Source: an uncultured Maribacter sp. (GTDB lineage Bacteria > Bacteroidota > Bacteroidia > Flavobacteriales > Flavobacteriaceae). Taken from it: a DNA stretch of 64,000 nt. Location of the stretch: positions 62,001 to 126,000 of the forward strand of contig NZ_CANMTX010000006.1 of assembly GCF_947500985.1 (NCBI RefSeq), written 5' to 3'. This document shows positions 19,639 through 27,641 of this stretch, in pieces; position 1 is the first letter of the stretch, and every line of letters begins with the position of its first letter. A program made the position numbers and the translations under genes. Under the pieces are notes generated by a model, which was not told the DNA's origin, did no database searches, and worked only from the letters and a program-made list of their open reading frames with translations.

Positions 19639-19671
19639 TTGTTGTGTAACCCTCTATAATTGTTGTGAAAC
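19639..19671. repeat. 12-base direct repeat, two copies 21 bases apart
   Basis: TTGTTGTGTAAC (19639-19650) and TTGTTGTGAAAC (19660-19671) differ at one base, and their starts lie 21 bases apart, two helical turns. This is the geometry of LytTR regulator sites (paired direct repeats). The sequence does not obviously match the published AlgR/AgrA-type consensus, so the assignment is inference. Confidence 0.5.
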
Positions 19672-19756
19672 GAATTTAGAGCCTATCACTATGTATTTCA
19701 TCGGTAAAAAGATACACTTTATCGATGAATAAATGCATTTCATCTGAGGTAAAAGC

Positions 19757-19787
19757 AAAAAAAAACACCTTAAAAAGGTGTTTTTTT
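19757..19787 (-). terminator. Intrinsic terminator of the LytTR response regulator gene
   Basis: The stem CACCTT/AAGGTG has a three-base AAA loop and is flanked by long A and T runs. On the minus strand this gives a hairpin followed by about nine U residues, 17 bases after the regulator stop codon. The T run on the plus strand makes it potentially bidirectional. Confidence 0.8.
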
Positions 19788-19803
19788 AATATGATAACTC
19801 GGA

Positions 19804-20565
19804 TTAAGAATTCATAGCCGAGATAATAAATTCTTTAAAATCTTTAGAAATTGGTATCAATGTATTATTGATCATAATATCTTTTGAATTGATGGCATCA
19901 ATATGATCAACATTTACAATGTATGATTTATGTGCTCTATAAAACTTGTTCTGTGGTAACTTCTCTAAATAATCTTTTAACGGAGAACGCACCAAAAACT
20001 TTTTATCTACAGTATTTACTTCTAAATAGACATTGTCAGCTTTGATAAATTGAATATCACCAAATTGTATTCTGTAATAAAGATGCTGCTTCTTAACGAA
20101 AATGGAATCCTTTAAAATCGAATTTGATAATGGCGCATCTTCGGTATTACTTTCAGGTGCTACACCCTGGCTGGCATTTTGCTTTCCGTAAATAAAATTT
20201 GATAAAGCAATTTCAATAGACGTATAAAGATCTTGTTGCTCAAAAGGCTTAACCAAATAACCGTTAGGTTTTACTGTTTTAGCATTTTCTACCGTTGCAC
20301 GATCAGAGTTTGATGTTACGAAAATAAAAGGAATATCGTAATTCTCTCTAATATGTTTACCCAAATCTATACCCGTTTTATCTGAAGCTAAAATGATGTC
20401 GATAAGAACTAAATCTACCTGTTGGGTTTTTAAAACTTCAACAGCCTGTTCGTAAACAATTACGTTGTCGACTATTTCATATCCTATTTCCTCTAGCATA
20501 GATTGCATATCATCAGCGATGATTACATTATCCTCAACAATTAGAATTTTTATGGGTTGTTCCAA
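19804..20565 (-). CDS. LytTR family response regulator
   Basis: This 253-residue response regulator has an N-terminal receiver domain. Acidic residues Asp11-Asp12, phospho-acceptor Asp56 in LVLIDIIL, switch Thr in FVTSNSD and Lys in YLVKPFE are all visible. A LytTR DNA-binding domain occupies about residues 150-250, with FYRAHKSYIVNVDHID, the characteristic turn. Family members bind paired direct repeats and control surface or secreted products. It lies upstream of and co-directional with the TPR histidine kinase gene. It has its own TAnnTTTG promoter, overlapping the 3' end of menA, and its own terminator. Confidence 0.95.
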   Translation of the reverse strand: MEQPIKILIVEDNVIIADDMQSMLEEIGYEIVDNVIVYEQAVEVLKTQQVDLVLIDIILASDKTGIDLGKHIRENYDIPFIFVTSNSDRATVENAKTVKPNGYLVKPFEQQDLYTSIEIALSNFIYGKQNASQGVAPESNTEDAPLSNSILKDSIFVKKQHLYYRIQFGDIQFIKADNVYLEVNTVDKKFLVRSPLKDYLEKLPQNKFYRAHKSYIVNVDHIDAINSKDIMINNTLIPISKDFKEFIISAMNS

Positions 20566-20592
20566 GGTTTAAATTGGTTTGTGGGTTATACT

Positions 20593-20600
20593 CAAAATTA
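20593..20600 (-). promoter_or_regulatory. -7 promoter element of the response regulator gene
   Basis: TAATTTTG on the minus strand matches TAnnTTTG exactly and sits 27 bases upstream of the ATG. It overlaps the stop codon region of menA, so the regulator can be transcribed separately from the quinone gene. Confidence 0.5.
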
Positions 20601-21506
20601 CAAAAAATAATAATAACTAATAAAAAACAACAAGGCGATAAAAAAGGTACTTAAAGCCAATTTTTTCAGCTCTGGATCAAGTTCTGCCTCGTTATTTATG
20701 CTAGCTACTTTTCTTAAATGAATAAACACCAGAAGGTAGCCTGCAAGACATACATAACGTATTTGTAATCCATTTGTTGTAAGTAAAAAACAAAACAGAC
20801 TCAAAAACGAAATAATTAACAGTGCATAGTGATATTTTTTCGCCTTAGCCAAACCCATTTTAACCACCATTGTATTCTTACCAACTACAGCATCAGATTT
20901 TATGTCTCTCATATTATTAAGATTAAGAACACCTACACTTAATAACCCTACAGAAACTGCGGGTAGCACTGTCATAAAAGATATTGCTTTGAGATACAAG
21001 AACATAGACCCTAAAACACTGACCAATCCAAAAAATATAAAAACAAAAATATCCCCAAGTCCGTTATACCCGTAAGCAGATTTACCTACGGTATACTTAA
21101 TAGCTGCCCAAATTGCGAAGGCACCCAATAATAAGAATAAAACAGGATATAGAATATCTTTTAAACCGAAAGAAGTTATTATTAAAGCTACAATAAGAAT
21201 TGTATTTATTACAATACTGATATAAATACCAGATTTTAATTGCGCTGCGGTTAAAAGTCCGCTTTGCAGAGCTCGTTTTGGTCCTACCCTATCATCACCA
21301 TCAGTACCTTTAACACCGTCACCATAGTCATTTGCAAAATTAGAAGTAACCTGCAATCCAATGGTAGTTAAGATTGCCAGAACAAAAATACTGACATTCG
21401 TTACCCCATGATAAGCTGCCATAGCAGTACCTACAAGTATACCTGAAATTGATAATGGAAGCGTTCTAAGTCTTGCAGCGTTGAGCCAAGCTTTAACTTT
21501 TGTCAC
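20598..21506 (-). CDS. menA: 1,4-Dihydroxy-2-naphthoate polyprenyltransferase MenA
   Basis: This UbiA-family membrane prenyltransferase of 302 residues joins dihydroxynaphthoate to a polyprenyl diphosphate in menaquinone synthesis. It has about eight to nine hydrophobic helices. The first Asp-rich motif is NFANDYGDGVKGTDGDDRVGP (about residues 57-77), typical of MenA. The second, NLNNMRDIKSDAVVGKNT, follows after helix 5. The start is a GTG whose first base is the last base of the upstream SPOR gene's TAG stop, so the two genes are translationally coupled. Confidence 0.95.
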   Translation of the reverse strand: MTKVKAWLNAARLRTLPLSISGILVGTAMAAYHGVTNVSIFVLAILTTIGLQVTSNFANDYGDGVKGTDGDDRVGPKRALQSGLLTAAQLKSGIYISIVINTILIVALIITSFGLKDILYPVLFLLLGAFAIWAAIKYTVGKSAYGYNGLGDIFVFIFFGLVSVLGSMFLYLKAISFMTVLPAVSVGLLSVGVLNLNNMRDIKSDAVVGKNTMVVKMGLAKAKKYHYALLIISFLSLFCFLLTTNGLQIRYVCLAGYLLVFIHLRKVASINNEAELDPELKKLALSTFFIALLFFISYYYFL

Positions 21507-22114
21507 TAAAAAGGATCTTCTATTTGAATTCTTTTACCGTCTTGGTAAGAAGCTACGAAAGCATCACCAAAACCTATATCAACCAATTGTTTTCTAAAAG
21601 ATTGAGCTTCTTCTAAAGTCTCAAAATTACCTAATGAATAAGAGTAAAAAGGATTGGTTTTAACAAAGAGTGTATTTGTCAAAGCTTCAGAAGCCAAAGT
21701 AACATTATTATCTACGAAAGATTTTACTTGTACCGAATATATTTTTTCTTTCTGTAAGAACTCTTTAGCCAAGTAAAATTCTTTAACAAGGCTTAGCTCT
21801 TCATTCTGTTCCTTTAAACTTTCTAAGCGGGTTCTAATAGCATCAACACTATCTATAGAAGTTAGCACTAAATCATTAGAAGCCTTTCTATTAAAACCGC
21901 CTGAACTTGAAAGACCTGCTGTAAATGAGGTAAATGCCAAACCACCAATTAAAAAAAGACCTGTGATTCCTGCCAAAATATTACGCTGAATCTTACTCTT
22001 CTTTAATTCTTTGTTCTTAAATTTTATTTGGTCTAATAAACGTTCATTGATAATTTGTGCTTTATCAACGTCTTTATGTAATTCTAGTAAATCGCTTTCT
22101 TCTATAAAGGGCAT
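21506..22114 (-). CDS. Membrane-anchored SPOR domain protein
   Basis: This 202-residue protein has a basic cytoplasmic N-terminus (1-48), one transmembrane helix (about 49-70, NILAGITGLFLIGGLAF) and a charged helical linker with coiled-coil character (85-120). A C-terminal SPOR-like domain (about 125-195) contains YSVQVKSF and SYSLGNFETLEEAQSFRKQL. SPOR domains bind denuded septal peptidoglycan, so an envelope or division role is plausible. It overlaps the menA start by one base and is driven by a good promoter 70 bases upstream. In other flavobacterial genomes I recall menB in this neighbourhood; here it is absent. Confidence 0.85.
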   Translation of the reverse strand: MPFIEESDLLELHKDVDKAQIINERLLDQIKFKNKELKKSKIQRNILAGITGLFLIGGLAFTSFTAGLSSSGGFNRKASNDLVLTSIDSVDAIRTRLESLKEQNEELSLVKEFYLAKEFLQKEKIYSVQVKSFVDNNVTLASEALTNTLFVKTNPFYSYSLGNFETLEEAQSFRKQLVDIGFGDAFVASYQDGKRIQIEDPF

Positions 22115-22184
22115 ATACAGGGGTAATTTTTACGCTTAAAACCTAAATGTAAGTTAAAAATTGTTAATAACTTTTTAATTGACA

Positions 22185-22215
22185 CAAAAATAAAATTAAA
22201 AGTAACTTATCACAA
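22185..22215 (-). promoter_or_regulatory. Promoter (-33 and -7) of the SPOR-menA operon
   Basis: On the minus strand TTG (22215-22213) is followed after 20 bases by TATTTTTG (22192-22185), an exact TAnnTTTG. The spacing matches the Bacteroidota sigma factor consensus. The predicted leader before the ATG at 22114 is about 60 bases. Confidence 0.6.
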
Positions 22216-22283
22216 TAAACACGATGATTATTTGAGATATTCTGTTGAAAATCAAATAACAAAGAATTTTCCTACAAATTTAT

Positions 22284-23120
22284 TTAGTCATCTAAAAGAC
22301 TGATACCGTCAGATTCAATTTTTATTTTTCTGTCTTTATATAAGGTACCTAAACCTTTTTTAAATGTTTTCTTACTCATTTGAAAAACATCTCTAATTTC
22401 TTCTGGTGCAGATTTATCATGTAGCCCTAAAAAACCACCACTTTCAACTAACACTTCATATATTTTCTTAGCAGCAGGTTCCAAAACCTTTGTTCCTAAT
22501 GGCTGAAGAGAAATATCTAATTTATTGTCTTTTCTAATGGTCTTAATACAACCAGGTATAACATCGCCAATATTAATTGGTTTGAAAACTTCGTTAAAAT
22601 AAACTAGCCCTTTGTGCTTTTCATTTACGATAACCTCCCAACCTAAATCGGTTTGTCTAGTAACTACTAAATCTACCTTATCCCATTCTTTAAGGTCGAT
22701 AGTATCATTACTTAAAAATCTGTCCAGCTTATTTGAAGCAACCAATCTACCAGAACGTTCGTCTAAATAACAGTGAACCACATACCATTGCCCTTCTTTC
22801 ATCTTAACACGTTGCTCACGAAAAGGAACTAAAAGATGTTTCTCAAGACCCCATTGCATAAACGCACCGAACTCATTAACCTCAGCTACTTGTAATAACC
22901 TAAATTCACCAAGCATAATGTCCGGCGCTAAAGTAGTTGCAACAGGTCTTTCATCATAATCCAAATAACAGAAAACTTTAATTTTCTCTCCTATTTCATA
23001 TTCAGTTGGCACATATTTATTTGGTAACAATACATCATTTCCTTCTTCATCACCCAAAAAGAGCCCAACACTAGTGTCTCTTAAAATCTCAAGGTTGTTT
23101 ATACGTCCTAATTCTATCAT
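22284..23120 (-). CDS. cvfB: S1-like RNA-binding protein, CvfB family
   Basis: This 278-residue protein has the CvfB/YitL layout of repeated S1-type OB folds (about 1-65, 70-135, 145-215) and a C-terminal winged-helix-like domain (220-278). The last region reads FLGLHDKSAPEEIRDVFQMSKKTFKKGLGTLYKD. CvfB was described in Staphylococcus as an RNA-binding regulator of virulence genes, but the role in Bacteroidota is not established. It is monocistronic by appearance. Its ATG lies only four bases after a TAATTTTG promoter element, which predicts a leaderless mRNA. Confidence 0.9.
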   Translation of the reverse strand: MIELGRINNLEILRDTSVGLFLGDEEGNDVLLPNKYVPTEYEIGEKIKVFCYLDYDERPVATTLAPDIMLGEFRLLQVAEVNEFGAFMQWGLEKHLLVPFREQRVKMKEGQWYVVHCYLDERSGRLVASNKLDRFLSNDTIDLKEWDKVDLVVTRQTDLGWEVIVNEKHKGLVYFNEVFKPINIGDVIPGCIKTIRKDNKLDISLQPLGTKVLEPAAKKIYEVLVESGGFLGLHDKSAPEEIRDVFQMSKKTFKKGLGTLYKDRKIKIESDGISLLDD

Positions 23121-23124
23121 ATTG

Positions 23125-23132
23125 CAAAATTA
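23125..23132 (-). promoter_or_regulatory. -7 promoter element directly before cvfB
   Basis: TAATTTTG on the minus strand, then CAAT and the ATG. With transcription starting a few bases after the element, the mRNA would begin at or within a base or two of the start codon. Confidence 0.5.
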
Positions 23133-23160
23133 CATTTTATATATTAAAAATCTTAACGTA

Positions 23161-23197
23161 AAAAAAAAGACCGTCACCAAAAATGGTAACGGTCTTT
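23161..23197 (-). terminator. Intrinsic terminator after the DUF2853 gene
   Basis: A 13-base stem AAAGACCGTCACC/GGTAACGGTCTTT with one mismatch and a six-base loop, followed on the minus strand by about eight U residues. It lies 19 bases after the DUF2853 stop codon. Confidence 0.85.
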
Positions 23198-23215
23198 AAT
23201 TTATTTGACATCTGA

Positions 23216-23560
23216 CTATTTATCGTAAACAGATGCTTTTTTGAAATGTTGACAAAGCTTGTAATAGATAACAGCTCTATGCTTGTTTCTGTTAGAAGAA
23301 CCGTATTTGTCCATAACAGTTGCAAGTGCTTCATCTAATTTAGCATTATCAGGAAGACCTAACTTTTTGATTAAGTAATTGTTCTTTACAGTATCCAATT
23401 CTTTTTGATCACTACCAGATACTTTAGAAGCATCGATGTTGTAAATAGATGGTCCTAGACCAACAGTTACTTTTTTAAGCAAGTCCATATCTGCATCTTC
23501 ACCAAATTTATCTTTGATGTCTGCAGCATACTTTTCGATTAAATCGTCTCTTTTACTCAT
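23216..23560 (-). CDS. DUF2853 family protein
   Basis: This small soluble protein of 114 residues starts MSKRDDLIEKYAADIKDKFG. It is predominantly helical with a strongly charged N-terminal half and a conserved-looking core (KKVTVGLGPSIYNIDASKVS), and ends in a Lys/His-rich tail. I recognise it as DUF2853, found in Bacteroidota and some Proteobacteria without known function. The frame is open to 23620, but the extra 20 residues (MIIFVSYLSS) would overlap the menD 3' end and lack homology. The ATG at 23560 is preferred. It could be read through from menD and ends at a strong terminator. Confidence 0.88.
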   Translation of the reverse strand: MSKRDDLIEKYAADIKDKFGEDADMDLLKKVTVGLGPSIYNIDASKVSGSDQKELDTVKNNYLIKKLGLPDNAKLDEALATVMDKYGSSNRNKHRAVIYYKLCQHFKKASVYDK

Positions 23561-23594
23561 GTTAAATGTGTTATAATTAATGGTTAATACACTA

Positions 23595-25346
23595 CTAAGA
23601 TATGAAACGAAAATAATCAATCAAAATTTTATCGTTTTTTAATGTAGGCGTAGTAATTTCCAGTAATTGCGGATGACCGGTTTCATTAAAAAACGTACTT
23701 AATTCTTCTTCAAGTTCTTCGGATGAATTTGCCGTTCTATAATTGAAACCATACATAGTACAAAGATGCTCTGCAGATAAGGAGTGTCTTGTTTCAAAAT
23801 AAGTTTCAAAAACATCAGAATTCTCCTTCCCCGGAAGTATTCTAAAAATTCCACCGCCATTATTATTAACAATAATAATTCTAAAATTAGGCTTTAAGTA
23901 ACTATTCCACAATGCATTACTATCATAGAAAAAGCTAAGATCACCTGTTATAAAAAGTGTAGGTGAGCTACTTACCAAAGATGCGCCTATTGCAGTAGAT
24001 GTACTACCATCAATACCACTTGTACCTCTATTACAAAACACTTTTAGTGTAGGGTTAACATTAAATAACTGCGTATATCTTATAGTAGAACTATTTGCTA
24101 ACTGCAACATATAATCATTAGGCACAGCTGCTAAAATATGATTAAAAGCTAAAAAGTCTGAAAACGGAATCTCTTTTAAATAATCATCTCTTTTGAGCTC
24201 ATATTTCTCTTTTACCATATTCCAATGAGAAAAATACTCACTTTTTAGACTTGTATCGCCTAAATACATTTCACTAAAAAAATCATTAACTGAAATTTTA
24301 ATATGTTCTTCTAAACAGAAAAAAGTATCGTTTGCAAATTGACCACCAATATGCCAATGATGTTCTGGTGTGTAATTTCTTAAAAAGGCTTTTACTTTTT
24401 TAGAAACTATGAGTCCGCCAAAAGTGATCAATACCTCTGGCTTCAATTTTTCGAATTCCAATTCAGTATCGGCATGCATTTCTATGGGTGCAACTAGCGA
24501 ATCTATACTATTAAAAAAATTAGGATGATGAATATTCGATGTAGTTTCTGTTAACACTATAACACTAGGATCATTAGCTAGCTTTTCTAAAACCATATCT
24601 TTAATAGCATTAGATGCATTCACCCCTACCAATACCATTTTATGAACAGAAGTATTCCAAATATTTCTGTGCTGCTCTAAATCAACAACATTAACTACCT
24701 CAGCAGGTATCGCACTAATTTGCGGAGATATTGTAGGTGCAGATACTGTTTCATACAAAGGCTCTTCAAAAGGTGCATTTATATGAATAGGAGTATTAGA
24801 CCTCAGTGAAATTTCAAGAGCCAGGTTCAATTGACCATCATTATAATTCTGCACTTCTTGTTGCACATCATTTACGGCTCTATCTGAAAGCCACTCAGGT
24901 TTGTATTGTAAAACCTTTTTAGTAGCATGATTGACATCTTGTTTTAGATTGGCTGAATATCCTATATGATTTTCAAATACATTTCGCTGGTTAATGGTTT
25001 GTCCATCTCCTATTCCTAATTTATACACAGGTCTGTCAGCAGAAATAACAATTAACGGAATATTACTAAAATATGCCTCGGCAACCGCTGGGTAATAATT
25101 TAAAAGCGCACTACCAGATGTACAAAGCACTACCACTGGCTTTTGCAATTGTTGCGCCATACCTAAAGCAAAAAAAGCGGCACAACGTTCGTCTACTATG
25201 CTGTAACAAGTAAAAAAAGGATTCTCTGCAAAGGCTATAGTAAGCGGCGCATTTCTAGACCCCGGCGATATCACTATATTAGAAATATTCTTTGCCTGGC
25301 AATGTTGAACAATAGATTGTGCGGTAGGTATTGCGGAGTATTTCAT
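23595..25346 (-). CDS. menD: SEPHCHC synthase MenD
   Basis: This ThDP-dependent enzyme of 583 residues joins isochorismate and 2-oxoglutarate-derived succinic semialdehyde in menaquinone synthesis. The N-terminal pyrimidine-binding domain contains VISPGSRNAPLTIAF and the catalytic-region Glu in YSIVDERCAAFFALG. The C-terminal cofactor domain holds NRGTSGIDGSTSTAIG and the GDLSFFYD-N diphosphate-binding motif (ITGDLSFFYDSNALW). The start at 25346 (MKYSAIPTAQ) is preferred because a complete promoter lies at 25353-25385. A longer start at 25367 would fall inside that promoter. It follows menF in the same direction. Confidence 0.96.
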   Translation of the reverse strand: MKYSAIPTAQSIVQHCQAKNISNIVISPGSRNAPLTIAFAENPFFTCYSIVDERCAAFFALGMAQQLQKPVVVLCTSGSALLNYYPAVAEAYFSNIPLIVISADRPVYKLGIGDGQTINQRNVFENHIGYSANLKQDVNHATKKVLQYKPEWLSDRAVNDVQQEVQNYNDGQLNLALEISLRSNTPIHINAPFEEPLYETVSAPTISPQISAIPAEVVNVVDLEQHRNIWNTSVHKMVLVGVNASNAIKDMVLEKLANDPSVIVLTETTSNIHHPNFFNSIDSLVAPIEMHADTELEFEKLKPEVLITFGGLIVSKKVKAFLRNYTPEHHWHIGGQFANDTFFCLEEHIKISVNDFFSEMYLGDTSLKSEYFSHWNMVKEKYELKRDDYLKEIPFSDFLAFNHILAAVPNDYMLQLANSSTIRYTQLFNVNPTLKVFCNRGTSGIDGSTSTAIGASLVSSSPTLFITGDLSFFYDSNALWNSYLKPNFRIIIVNNNGGGIFRILPGKENSDVFETYFETRHSLSAEHLCTMYGFNYRTANSSEELEEELSTFFNETGHPQLLEITTPTLKNDKILIDYFRFIS

Positions 25347-25352
25347 GTAATT

Positions 25353-25385
25353 CAAAAATACGACCAAAGCGGGTTATTACCCAAA
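25353..25385 (-). promoter_or_regulatory. Promoter of menD with -33 and -7 elements
   Basis: On the minus strand TTTG (25385-25382), 21 bases, then TATTTTTG (25360-25353), then six bases and the menD ATG. Both elements match the Bacteroidota consensus. The position predicts an mRNA with almost no 5' leader. Confidence 0.6.
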
Positions 25386-25395
25386 AGTTACTAAT

Positions 25396-26508
25396 CTATT
25401 TACTGCCTAGAACACGAAACATCGTGTTACTTTTTAAAGCAGTTTCTTCCCATTCCTTCTCAGGAATAGATTCAGCGGTAATACCGCCGCCCACATATAT
25501 TTCGGCTTTATCTTTAAACAATTGCATACAGCGCAGGTTTACATAAAGTTCTGAAGTTTTCATCACACTTCTGTAGGCACTGTTCTCTTGATTTTTTCGG
25601 TTTCTATTTCTAGATAGCTCTGATTTCATATTTAGTTCCCCAAGAAATCCCGAATAAAAAGTTCTATTATAGAGTTCGTTTTCTAAAATAAACTTCTTTG
25701 CATTTTTCAACGGACTTCCGCAAACAGCAGGCGTTGGGTGGAGCGCCTTTAATACATTACCAAATTTATTCGGGGCAAAAGTACCTTTCATTTCTGTACG
25801 AAGATGCCAAAGTTGACCTGCCTTAACAGACTCGCGTTCAGAACTATTTAGAGATATAACTTTATCCTTTAAAGTATCAAAAATATAATCGGTAACTAAT
25901 TGTTGCTCGTGTAATTCTTTTTCCTCCCAATTGGGAGCATCATTACCTACAGAATTCTGAGTACCTGCCAAAGACATTGTTGTAAATTTAGAACCACTGC
26001 TTTTTACTAAAATTTCTGGCGTAGCACCCATCCAAGTTCCTATTTTTGGGTGATACCAGAAATAACAAAATGCCTTTTCATATACACTAAGAATTCGCTG
26101 GTATACTTCAAAGTAATCGTCTTTACAATCAACTTCGATTTTTCTTGACAATACTACTTTATTGAAATTGCCTTTATCGATTTCATCAATAGCATTCGAG
26201 ATCAACTTAGTATATCTCGATCTTTCTTCGGAATTGTTTTTAAGTGAATTATTCTCTGCAGACAGAGCTTCATGAGATAAATTCAAAGGCACCTTTTCTA
26301 CAGCATCCATTTTCAATAATATAGCATCTGAATTCAAATCGAACGGAGCAAAAATGAATCCGGTTTCAGTGAAATCAATAACCTTATGAACGGCATCGTT
26401 GTTTTGAAAAACGCCGACCAATTCATTCTCATTAGGTTTGCTATACAATACAAACGGCAACTGCTCTTTCAAGCAATTTGCAGCCCGATCAAAGAGTTCT
26501 TCTACCAT
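25396..26508 (-). CDS. menF: Isochorismate synthase MenF
   Basis: This chorismate-utilising enzyme of 370 residues converts chorismate to isochorismate, the entry step to menaquinone. The conserved C-terminal catalytic segments are present: FNKVVLSRKIEV, MGATPEILVK, MSLAGTQ, the WEEKELHEQQLVTDYI helix, HPTPAVCGSP and YVGGGITAES with the Mg-binding Glu region. The length is at the short end for the family, as in other flavobacteria. Entry-step position, gene order (thioesterase, menF, menD) and the absence of a glutamine amidotransferase partner favour MenF over anthranilate synthase. An isochorismate synthase for siderophore synthesis would be the alternative, but no such genes are nearby. 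Confidence 0.95.
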   Translation of the reverse strand: MVEELFDRAANCLKEQLPFVLYSKPNENELVGVFQNNDAVHKVIDFTETGFIFAPFDLNSDAILLKMDAVEKVPLNLSHEALSAENNSLKNNSEERSRYTKLISNAIDEIDKGNFNKVVLSRKIEVDCKDDYFEVYQRILSVYEKAFCYFWYHPKIGTWMGATPEILVKSSGSKFTTMSLAGTQNSVGNDAPNWEEKELHEQQLVTDYIFDTLKDKVISLNSSERESVKAGQLWHLRTEMKGTFAPNKFGNVLKALHPTPAVCGSPLKNAKKFILENELYNRTFYSGFLGELNMKSELSRNRNRKNQENSAYRSVMKTSELYVNLRCMQLFKDKAEIYVGGGITAESIPEKEWEETALKSNTMFRVLGSK

Positions 26509-26509
26509 A

Positions 26510-26932
26510 TTATGCTTTTGGTAATGTAATAGTGGTTAATTTACAAAGAGAAACCAATTGATCATCTTCATTAGTCACCCTAATTTCCCATAATTGGGTA
26601 GTTCTACCTTTGTGTAAGATGGTAGCTCTTGCATAAACAAACCCTTCTTTTACACTTTTAACATGATTTGCAGAGATTTCTAAACCTCTAACAAAGAATT
26701 TATTACCATCTAAAAAAACATAAGATGCCGCACTACCCACACTTTCTGCCAATGCAGCAGTAGCCCCACCATGCAAAACGCCGTCTGGTTGATGCACTTT
26801 AGGTGTTACTGGCATTTTGGCTAACAAAAAATCTTCTCCTACATCTATGTATTCAATATCCAAGGTTTCCATCAAGGTATTCTTAGAAGTTTCGTTACAA
26901 ATCTTCAGAATTTTTTCTTTGTAGTCGTTCAT
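26510..26932 (-). CDS. Hotdog-fold thioesterase (PaaI/MenI-like)
   Basis: This single hotdog-domain protein of 140 residues has the PaaI-type active-site region HQPDGVLHGGATAALAESVG (about residues 53-72), with Gly-Gly and the acidic Glu in AAALAES. A central MKMPVTP-like strand is also visible (LLAKMPVTP). In this family these residues hydrolyse acyl- or aroyl-CoA thioesters. Because it lies one base upstream of menF, it is a good candidate for 1,4-dihydroxy-2-naphthoyl-CoA hydrolase, the step between MenB and MenA. This is inference from context. The start at 26932 (MNDYKEK) is preferred over an ATG eight codons upstream. Confidence 0.85.
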   Translation of the reverse strand: MNDYKEKILKICNETSKNTLMETLDIEYIDVGEDFLLAKMPVTPKVHQPDGVLHGGATAALAESVGSAASYVFLDGNKFFVRGLEISANHVKSVKEGFVYARATILHKGRTTQLWEIRVTNEDDQLVSLCKLTTITLPKA

Positions 26933-26996
26933 CCTTTTTTTTGTAAAATTAAGCATTACATTACCAAAAGAAAAGCAGAACCGAAATCATAGATTA

Positions 26997-27641
26997 ATGG
27001 AGCAACAAATAAAAAATGTCACTTATAAAACTACCAACACCTATGAGACTTTAAATGAATTAACTAACCAAACAAAACGAGTTTGGATTGTTTTTCATGG
27101 CATAGGTTTCTTAAGTCGATTCTTTCTTAAATATTTCAACGAGTTACCTAAGAATGAAAATTACATCATTGCACCACAAGCTCCTTCTAAATACTATTTA
27201 AAAAATGAATATAAGCATGTAGGTGCAAGTTGGTTGACAAAAGAAAACACGGCACTTGAAACAACTAACCTTTACAATTATTTAGATGCTGTTATAGAGC
27301 ATGAAAACCTACCTCTGGATTGTGAAATTGTTTTCTTCGGATTTTCGCAAGGCATTTCAATAGCGTTAAGGTATTTGGCTTATTCTAAAATGACCTGCTC
27401 AAAATTGATTCTCTATGCAGGCGGAATACCCACAGAATTAAAAAAATCAGATTTCACCCATTTAAAAAAGAATACTGAGATTATTTCAGTTTTTGGAAAC
27501 AAGGATCAATACCTTACACCAGATAAATCAACAGTAGAGAACAACAAGCTTAAAATTCTTTTTGGGGATAATGTTCAATATATCACTTTTGATGGCGGAC
27601 ATGAGGTTAAAAAAGAAATTATAAATCAACTGGCAGAATGA
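26997..27641 (+). CDS. Alpha/beta hydrolase (carboxylesterase/phospholipase-like)
   Basis: This 214-residue cytoplasmic alpha/beta hydrolase has nucleophile elbow GFSQG (in FFGFSQGISIALRY, about residue 113). The acid is probably Asp in VFGNKDQYLTP and the base His in FDGGHEVKKE. It resembles the small esterase group that includes YpfH and acyl-protein thioesterase-like enzymes. The substrate is unknown. It is divergent from the menaquinone thioesterase gene. MenH is also an alpha/beta hydrolase, but I see no MenH-specific pattern. It overlaps the next gene by four bases (ATGA), indicating one operon. Confidence 0.85.
   Translation: MEQQIKNVTYKTTNTYETLNELTNQTKRVWIVFHGIGFLSRFFLKYFNELPKNENYIIAPQAPSKYYLKNEYKHVGASWLTKENTALETTNLYNYLDAVIEHENLPLDCEIVFFGFSQGISIALRYLAYSKMTCSKLILYAGGIPTELKKSDFTHLKKNTEIISVFGNKDQYLTPDKSTVENNKLKILFGDNVQYITFDGGHEVKKEIINQLAE

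Larger units (their letters stand above)
19402..19803. other. Intergenic region between histidine kinase and response regulator genes
   Basis: No coding or RNA gene is visible in this 402-base gap. It holds the kinase promoter element near its left end, a 12-base direct repeat with 21-base spacing (19639-19671) and a 7-base inverted repeat (TTCATCG at 19697-19703, CGATGAA at 19723-19729). The terminator of the response regulator gene lies near the right end. Confidence 0.6.

Noticed and set aside
26997..27641. Alpha/beta hydrolase as the missing MenH
   Set aside because: It has a generic GFSQG esterase elbow and resembles carboxylesterases. It is transcribed away from the menaquinone genes and coupled to an acetyltransferase gene.
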